A DNA stretch of 64,000 nucleotides from the NCBI RefSeq assembly GCF_030272615.1, contig NC_081414.1, positions 814,658,569 through 814,722,568 of the forward strand. Reading direction: 5' to 3'. The position numbers and the translations under genes were made by a program. A model generated the notes under the pieces. That model made no database searches. It was given only the letters and a program-made list of their open reading frames with translations, and was not told the origin of the DNA. Of this stretch, positions 56,930 through 64,000 are shown in pieces (the stretch's first letter is position 1; each line of letters opens with the position of its first letter). Origin of the DNA: Cryptomeria japonica. Lineage: Eukaryota > Streptophyta > Pinopsida > Cupressales > Cupressaceae.

Positions 56930-57810
56930 AGCAGAAGAATTGAAAGATTTCACTCATCTATTCTCAGAAAAGAATATCAATTTTGCATGGACATACTCTG
57001 ACATGCCAGGACTAGATTCTGATCTCATCATGCATCACCTCTTTATTACGCCAGGGGTTAAACTAGTCAAGCAAAAACTCTGGAAGATGCACCCACATGC
57101 GGCCCTACTAGTTAAGGCTGAATTGGAAAAAACTATTAAAAGTTGGATTCATTAGAGCTATAGATTATTCTGAGTGGATTTCAAACATAGTACCTATATC
57201 AAAGGCAGACAAATCTATCAGAGTTTGCACAGACTTCAGAGATCTCAACAAAGCTTGTCTAAAGGATGACTTTCCATTACCAAATATTGACATGATAGTA
57301 GATATGACTGCCGGTTATGAGATGTATTCATTAATGGAAGGATTCTCTGGTTAGAATCAGATCAAGATAGCACCTGAAGATCAAGAGAAGACAACTTTCA
57401 CATGTGCATGGGGAACCTTCTGCTGGAATGTTATGCTGTTTGGTCTAAAGAATGCAGGAGCAACTTATCAAAGAGCAGTTACGACTATCTTTCATGACAT
57501 GATGCACAAGAATATGGAAGATTATGTTGATGACACCCTAGTAAAAACTATGAAGAGATCTACACATATTCAAGAGCTAGGCCTCATATTAGATAGAATG
57601 GAAAGATTGAAGCTTCGATTAAATCCAAAAAAGTGTGCATTTGGAGTAACATTAGGAAAATTATTTGGTTACATAATTTCAAAAAATGGAATTGAGGTTG
57701 ATCCTGAAAAGGTCCAAGCTATAATGGAAATGCCTCCACCCAAGAATATCAGTCAGATGAGAAGTTTACAAGGACATCTTCAGTCAATAAGGCATTTTAT
57801 ATCTTAGCTA
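56930..57810 (+). pseudogene. Tat/Gypsy reverse transcriptase
   Basis: Starts with FAWTYSDMPGLDSDLIMHHL near 56980 and VKQKLWKMHP. After a frameshift near 57135 it continues SEWISNIVPISKADKSIRVC, TDFRDLNKACLKDDFPLPNI, then FGLKNAGATYQRA at about 57439 and the catalytic YVDD at 57523-57534. Stops at 57352 (FSG*NQ) and 57806. The domain order and the ACLKDDFPLP and FGLKNAGATYQ motifs are those of Tat-lineage Gypsy elements. It would copy RNA into DNA; it is inactive here. Confidence 0.93.
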
Positions 57811-58338
57811 GCAGACAAAGCTCAACCCTTCACGAAGGTACTAAGGAAAGGGATTCAATACAATTGGGATAAAGATTGTGAGCAACATTTACAACAAATC
57901 AAATAATATCTTTCTAATCCACCCATATTAATGCCACCAATTCAAGGTAAGCCACTAATCCTATACATATCAGCTACAGATACTTCATTGGGAGCACTTC
58001 TGGCACAACATGATGACAATGAAAAGGAACGAGCTATCTATTACATCAACAAAAAATTGGTGTCGTATGAAATAAATTATACAATAACAGAGAAAGCATG
58101 CTTAGCATTGGTCTTTGCATCACAAAAATTAAGGCACTATATGTTAGCACACTCTATTAAGCTGGTAGCTAAGATTGATCCACTCAAATATCTTCTCAGT
58201 AAAGCAACGCTTATAGGGAGGCTGGAAAAATGGATCATGGTCTTTATGGAATTTGACATTGAATATGAGGAGCGTAAAGCCATCAAAGGACAAGTTATTG
58301 CTGACCAACTTGCTGATGCTCCACTTGAAGACAGTTGA
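57811..58338 (+). pseudogene. Tat/Gypsy first RNase H
   Basis: LILYISATDTSLGALLAQHD near 57955-58015, ERAIYYINKKLVSYEINYTI, then EKACLALVFASQKLRHYMLA, the retroviral-type RNase H with its Asp and Glu. A TAA at about 57904 lies just upstream. It would remove the RNA strand during replication. Confidence 0.9.
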
Positions 58339-58371
58339 CCTCTGCATATAGAATTCTCAGATGAATCAATC

Positions 58372-58971
58372 ATGCACCTTATTGAACAATCATGGAAGAT
58401 GTTCTTTGATGGGTCTTTCACTCAACATGGTTCTGGTGCTGACATTCTTTTTATTACACCTCAAAAATACTCAATCCCCAAAGCTTACAAGATTCTCTTT
58501 CCTTGCACAAACAAAGATGCAGAATATGAAGCTTTGGTAAACAAGATCAAGCTGGCAATCAAGTGAAAGATTGTTGAACTACACATCTACGGAGATTCTC
58601 AACTCATTATCAACCAAGTCAATGATCTATATCATACAAGAGATGAGAAACTGATGCCTTATAAAAAAACAGTGGATGATCTCAAGAAATACTTTACCTT
58701 CGTATCATTTCAGCAGATTCCTAGAACAACAAATAGAGCAGCGAATGCAATGGCCACTTTGGCATCTATACCACAACTACAAGAGTCTAATTTTCGCTTT
58801 GAATTCCTGGTGGAAGAGTTACATTACCCTGCCTATTATTCTCCCGAGTCCCAGGTAGTCTGTTCTATTATTGGACATGACTCATCCCATTATAGCCACA
58901 TTTACTCTTACCTGCATGACCAACTTGTCCTTGCTAATCTTTCCCGAAATGAAAAGAGGAACCTAATCTGA
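58372..58971 (+). pseudogene. Tat/Gypsy second (archaeal-type) RNase H
   Basis: MFFDGSFTQHGSGADILFIT near 58399, then NKDAEYEALVNKIKLAI near 58510, ELHIYGDSQLIINQVN near 58576 and PRTTNRAANAMATLASI near 58720 give the D-E-D layout of the extra RNase H that marks the Tat lineage. One stop at 58564 interrupts it. Confidence 0.9.
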
Positions 58972-59059
58972 AATGCGTCATGGTATGTCATCATTGCTAA
59001 CGAAATATTCAGGTGAGGTTTAGATAATACTTTGCTTAGGTGTCTAGAAACTGAGGAGT

Positions 59060-60143
59060 CCCAACGCGCCTTATCTGAGGTTCATGAAGATGTTTGTGGA
59101 TCCCATTCGAACGGTGTAACTTTAGCATGAAAACTAATAAGGGCTGGCTACTACTGGCCAGACATGGAGAAAGACGCTATAAAATTTGCTAAAACTTGTA
59201 AAAAGTGTCAATTGCATGGGCACCTTATTCATGCCCCAACAAGGGATCTCATACCCTTTGTGACACACTGACCCTTCCAGCAATGGGCATTTGATCTAAT
59301 TGGCCAAATATATCCTACATCATCTAATGGACACAAATTTATTATCACTGCCACATAGTACTTCACTAAGTGGGTAGAAGCGGTTCCGCTCATTAAAGCA
59401 ACAGGCAAACAAGTAGCCCTGTTTATTCTTAATTATATCATCTGCAGGTATGGTATACCTTCATCCATTATAACTGACAATGGAGGACAATTTAAGAATA
59501 AAGATCTAGATGAACTCTGTGAGAAAATCAAAATAAAACAACACTGGTCCTTAGTATACTACCCTCAAGGTAATGGACAAGCCGAGGCTTCTAACAAAAA
59601 CCTACTGACTATCCTACATAGAACAATGAACAAATCCGGGAAGGATTGGCCTCTACAGCTCAATCCTGCATTATGGGCTTATAGAACAAGTATCAAAACA
59701 CCTACTGGGGCTACACCTTTCTCTTTGGTGTATGGGTCTGAAGCAGTATTACCTATTGAAGTGGAAATACCATCTTTTAGAGTTTCTTTGCAAGGTCTTG
59801 TTACTGATGAAGACTATAGAATATCTAGATTGCAAGAGCTTGAATTGCTAGATGAGAGTCGGCAAGTGGCATTTGATCATCTCAGAGTGTATCAAAAGAG
59901 AATGTCCAGAGGATATAACAAAAAGGTTTGACACCGAGAATTTCAGGTTGGTGACTTAGTTCTAAGAGAAATCCTAAAAATCAATAGTTTCGCGACAATA
60001 AAGGGAAGTTTGAACCCAACTGGTTGGGTCCCTATATTGTTACTGCAACTTTTGGCTCTGGTGCTTATCAACTCTCAACATCAGAAGGAGAACAGCTCCG
60101 CAAACCGATCAACACCATCCATTTGAAGAAATTCTTCACCTAA
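59060..60143 (+). pseudogene. Tat/Gypsy integrase
   Basis: The zinc-binding part has EVHEDVCGSHSNGV near 59080 and TCKKCQLHG near 59193. The catalytic core has AFDLIG (Asp, 59290), PSSIITDNGGQF (Asp, about 59470) and GNGQAEASNKNL (Glu, about 59585). The C-terminal part has LWAYRTSIKTPTGATPFSLV and ends NTIHLKKFFT with TAA at 60141. Stops at about 59128, 59271, 59357 and 59930. The three catalytic acids remain, but the frame is broken. Confidence 0.93.
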
Positions 60144-60178
60144 ATATTCTCTACTCCAACAGCTTATGTAGCTAAAAA

Positions 60179-60298
60179 GTCCTAAAGAAATTCTAAAAAT
60201 TGAAAAAAGTCCTGAAGAAATTCTAAAAATTGAAAAAAGTCCTGAAGAAATTCTAAAAATCAAAAAATGTCCTGAAGAAATCCTTAAAAAAAAAAGAA
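60179..60298. repeat. 30-bp minisatellite, four copies
   Basis: GTCCTGAAGAAATTCTAAAA plus ATTGAAAAAA, period exactly 30, starting at 60179, 60209, 60239 and 60269. It lies just behind the integrase stop. The period keeps every frame open; the minus-strand frame with FRISSGLFSI repeats is a by-product. Confidence 0.95.
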
Positions 60299-62664
60299 AA
60301 AATCTGCCAAGTAGGTGAAAACCTGGTAAACAGGCACCTCTTGTACTCAAGCGCTCCATCTATCAACGCAACCTTGACATTCCCACTTTCCTGCATCTTT
60401 GCTTTTGCTTGTACATATTTGAGTCACTTTTGTGACATCCTAGTTTGTTGGAACCCTTATGGTTTGAAACCGATCATTGTCATAGTCTTAGGTTCATCAA
60501 TAAGAGCACATTACATATCCTACGAAGTGTCAAACAAATCATTTTTACGTCAGTGAATCCTGGTTGTCTACTCTGAGTCAGTTACCTGTCTCCTGACTAC
60601 TACAAAGTTTTATCACTAAGTTAACAAGCAAAACAACATAATGGAAAACAATCACTACACAGTTTGAGCTATGCATGGAAATTTTTTTGTGTGCTGTCTT
60701 TTATATTGGTTTTCGATTATTATCCCTCTGAGTAACTTGAGGAAGTCTATCTTGACTAAGAGGAGCAAGGATTGGGGGCATAATATTTTCTTGTTTTTTG
60801 CTTGTAAGAATGATTCCAATGATCTGCAAACATCTAAATTAGCTGGGTGTCTATGATAAGAGCCTTCACATTAAGGTGGAATCGCCTCACATACCTCGAC
60901 TTTGCTTATTTGAATGCTACAGAGAGGTCCATATCATTTCTTTGTCTGTTTGAGGAAATTTCTTAAATGTGGAATCTGGAGGCATGCGTCATCTGTCCAA
61001 GGATATGAACGAACAAAGGGTCATTGTAGACAAGATAATTAATATTGCACATGAAAAGAAAGGAACTCTAATCTGCCTGTTGTGGTTGAAAAGCACTCAA
61101 CAATGAAAATTAAGCTTTTCAAAATCCAGTGACTAGGTTTAGGTTGCATTGCATTTTGCATCTCATTTTGCATTTTATTCTGCATCTTGTGAATCTAGAG
61201 TGATTTCGATATAGTAACAATGATCTCTTTATCTTCTGAATGAGAGTTGGAAGCTTCATCATTTTCTTCGCTAAGTGGTCTCTTTTCATTATTTCTTCGA
61301 CCAAGTACTTGTGTTTTGAGATGTTTTAGCTGCATACATGAGCATTTTATATAGATTCATACATTTCATTATTACTCATCTGCATTTATCTTATTGCATA
61401 GAAAAATGAAAAATTTACATTATTCATATTACTCATACTCATTCATTTATGTGCATATGAAAATAATAATAATAATAATAAAAAAACATCCATATTCATT
61501 TGCATTCATTCATCCATACTGAAAAGATATGCATACATATAGAATAAAGCATATAGAACAACATCTCATAATCAATCAACACAAGTACGATGAAATCAAA
61601 TCAAGAGCTCATAAATCGGTTGTCCTGCGTCCATTTTCGGGATTGAAATCGAAATCTGATGTCAATTCTCTCATTGAAATTTCACGACATTGACCACTTA
61701 GCGCTTTCATCAAATGCTCATTCTTTCTTCAAATTGCACTCAATTTCTCATGAATCAACACTAAATCTCAATTTAATTTCTACAAAACAACTTTATGTTC
61801 AATTTCAAATATCAACTAACGTTAAATTTTCAACAATTCTTTTGAATCAACGTGTGCTCATATCATTATCATCGCTAAAAAATTGCCTATAATCATGAAC
61901 CCTCACTATCTTTCGATTTCGCTCCTGAGGGGGCAAACTCGTGACCTTATGACCTCACATCTTCAAATGTCGAGAAATTTTTTAAATCTTAGTCAAAAGT
62001 TGAGCAAAACAAAAATCTTTTCTAAAGAAAATCAAATAAGACCTCATCGCTAGGAGCATCTCAACTTCATCACTTTATATCAAGTTGAGATTTATCGATC
62101 ATCTGAATCAAATCAATCTCTAGGGGCATATCAGTTTCATCGCTTCATATCAAGCTGATATTTGTCTTTTATCTGAATCAATCTCTTTACGTTAATCAGT
62201 TCCATCACTTTTCATCAAGTTGATTTTTTGTTTAAACTCAATCAAGGGTTAAAGAGTATCTTCGATCACACTCAATCTAAGCAGCTGTTAAGTTTTATTC
62301 ATTTCTTGATCAAGATGAACAATTTATCTTCATCGTATCTTGATCAATCAAGTTCAAGATCGATTTTTTTTATCATCACTCATTGTATCTAAGTTCAATC
62401 AAGTTCTACATCAGTAAGATCCGCTTCTTGATCAATCAAGTTCAAGTTCGGTATCTTTTATTTTCTATCGTTCCCAAGTTCAATCAAGTTTTGGAATAGT
62501 ATCACGTTAATCAGACTTTATTCAGCTTTGTCACTTCGAATCAAACTAAACACCTCATTTTTTATCTAGTTCATGATCAATCAAGTTCAGAACTGGCAAC
62601 TCCTAGACATCAACTATTCTTTGAACCAACGCGCTGTTCGCACATTAATTCAAAGAGGGGCAAA
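60299..62664 (+). other. 3' non-coding part of the Tat element and polypurine tract
   Basis: About 2.4 kb without a supported gene. From 62040 to 62600 a degenerate repeat recurs (TCATCACTTTATATCAAGTTGA, ATCAATCAAGTTCAAGATCG, CAATCAAGTT) with units of about 60-80 bp. AAAGAGGGGCAAA at 62652-62664 abuts the 3' LTR and is the polypurine tract. Long 3' non-coding regions are common in Tat elements. Confidence 0.75.
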
Positions 62665-63612
62665 TGTAATACCCTAAAAATGGTCATCTAAACCATGGGC
62701 CCCTAATCTCAACAACATCACCAAGGTCCTAAGCAAAGGCAATTAAATAAATCTTGAGCACACAATTAATTCTTTAATCATCAAATGTCACATGGCAAAA
62801 TTAATCACGCAATATTAATTAAATATTTATTTAATTAATTGACCTTTCCAAGTAAATCATTATCTTATTTATTTTATTAAATATCCTAGCATATTTAATT
62901 AAATAAATCAATTTGCCATAAATCTTCAAAAAAGGTATTAATTGACAAAAAAGAATTAAAATTTGAGAAAAGACATCAATTGGAGATAATATTGAAAATC
63001 AAATTTAAAATTGATGAATAATCTCAAAGAAAGCAATTAAAACAATTAAATATTAAAATTGAATGAAATAGAGAATAAATCAGTTTTTCCTGAGTTTATC
63101 TTATTTTTAGTTCAATTTCCTTTAAAACTGAGAAAAACATCCCATCACATTATTTCACCTGGATTGTGCTTCCTCTTGGAAAATCTTGACCGCTCATCAT
63201 CATTTGATCTTAGCCTTTGGTTTCTTTCTGAATTTTCTATAAATTTAGGCTTTCATCTCATTCAAAAGGATCCTGGAGAATGTATTGTTATCATGTTGAT
63301 TTTACTCTAGGTTCATTGAGAATATTGCGTACATATTTAGATCATAGTACTCATTTATTGCTTAAATCTTATTAGATCCATCTAGCATTCATCATACTCA
63401 TATAGATTAAATCCTTCGTCTTGATGTTGTCTAGTCACTGGTATTGCTTATAATTTGAGAGCAATCATATACTCGCATCTTTTAGAAGACAATGGGTCGA
63501 TTTGCTATGGTTTTAATATTCATTGATTATATCTGATTAACCATGCATGTAATGACTTGATTGAAGTGTTGTATCTTGCAAATACAAATTCTTAGTTCAC
63601 TTTTCACACACA
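62665..63612 (+). mobile_element. 3' LTR of the Tat/Gypsy element, 948 bp
   Basis: TGTAATACCC to CACACACA, the same length as the 5' LTR. It is followed by AA and the target copy GGTAG (63615-63619). The 83-residue frame at 63059 matches one in the 5' LTR (49605-49856); it is shared LTR sequence, not a gene. Confidence 0.92.
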
Positions 63613-63614
63613 AA

Positions 63615-64000
63615 GGTAGCATAAACCGTAAACCCTAAACATTTAGGTTTAACAATTCAGTCGGTTCAATCCTGACCGTTAATCACACTACATTGAATAC
63701 AACAGTCTTGAATAGATCTCAAGACGTTCTCCAATGTTCATTCTTTACTGCTTCAGGAAGCTGATAACCCATCACGCGCTCTCCACCGTTTAAAGAGACT
63801 ACGCACATTCCCGAGGTAGACAGGATCAATCTTCATGCAAGATCCTCAAGGAAATCCTTCACGCACACAAGGCTGACGTGGCAACACGATCTGATATTCA
63901 TTACAATGCTAACTCATCATAGGATGTCATTGGTTGAATTACACAGGCTTGCAATGCATCAACTAGAAACCCCAAAGCTGAGACTACCAACCGGTAGTCA
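63615..64000 (-). mobile_element. LTR of the 11.8-kb family, second part, runs off the window
   Basis: Continues the LTR broken at 49210: GTAAACCCTAAAC, CAGTCGGTTCAATCCTGACC and GACCGTT correspond to CAAGTCGGTTCAGGTATGACC in the copy at 12680. It ends in ACCAACCGGTAG at the window edge. The lengths (896 plus 386 bp) fall short of the 1,448-bp relative, so roughly 170 bp should lie outside. Confidence 0.75.

Overview
The window is plant nuclear DNA: AT-rich, intron-bearing and made mostly of old, broken transposable elements. Plant markers seen directly are an ankyrin-repeat/PGG-type membrane protein gene with three exons, a decayed pentatricopeptide-repeat (PPR) gene, a Tat-lineage Ty3/Gypsy retrotransposon with two RNase H domains, a Copia fragment with an initiator-Met-tRNA primer site, a Tourist-like MITE, and PIF1 and RPA1 relics of Helitron type. 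Very long LTRs (1.3 to 4.2 kb), many solo LTRs and heavy decay of coding regions suggest a large, slowly purged genome. A gymnosperm is my best guess, but this is inference only. There are no rRNA genes, clear tRNA genes or CRISPR arrays.

Layout. 1-1486: fragment of a large LTR family, then a truncated minus-strand Copia element. 1.5-5.6 kb: diverged copies of one non-coding repeat. 5.8-7.8 kb: dead PIF1-type helicase (minus). 8.1-9.2 kb: possible SINE, then a 185-bp tandem duplication, one copy of which holds a 447-bp MITE. 11.76-13.22 kb: solo LTR with a perfect 5-bp duplication. 15.95-17.02 kb: retroposed-looking reading frame with an A-tail. 17.6-18.7 kb: RPA1-like pseudogene (minus). 19.4-20.1 kb: simple repeats, a polypurine tract and about 48 AT units.

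20.99-48.3 kb is an ankyrin gene cluster broken up by retroelements. One copy looks intact (41603-44653, three exons, predicted 572 aa). Two copies (about 21.0-23.2 kb and 45.8-47.6 kb) are pseudogenes that share the same internal deletions. A fourth fragment lies at 26.85-27.05 kb. The first pseudogene is followed by a 3.2-kb solo LTR; the intact copy supplies the matching empty site. Between the copies lie a 5'-truncated element with a lysine/glutamate-rich reading frame and its 3' LTR (27.05-30.71 kb), a 4.2-kb solo LTR with a GC-rich island (31997-36235), a 1.4-kb solo LTR (36818-38223) and the PPR pseudogene (39.6-40.1 kb).

47.6-64 kb is a nested stack. The second pseudogene runs into the same 3.2-kb LTR family. 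That LTR is interrupted at 48315 by a minus-strand LTR of the 11.8-kb family, which is in turn interrupted by a full-length but dead Tat/Gypsy element (49211-63612) with two 948-bp LTRs and target duplication GGTAG.

Only the ankyrin gene looks able to make a normal protein. I found no convincing new multi-gene system. The most informative signals are the insertion histories readable from paralogous empty sites, the minisatellite shared by the upstream regions of all three main ankyrin copies, the GC island inside a solo LTR, and the accessory frame beside the 29.4-kb LTR.
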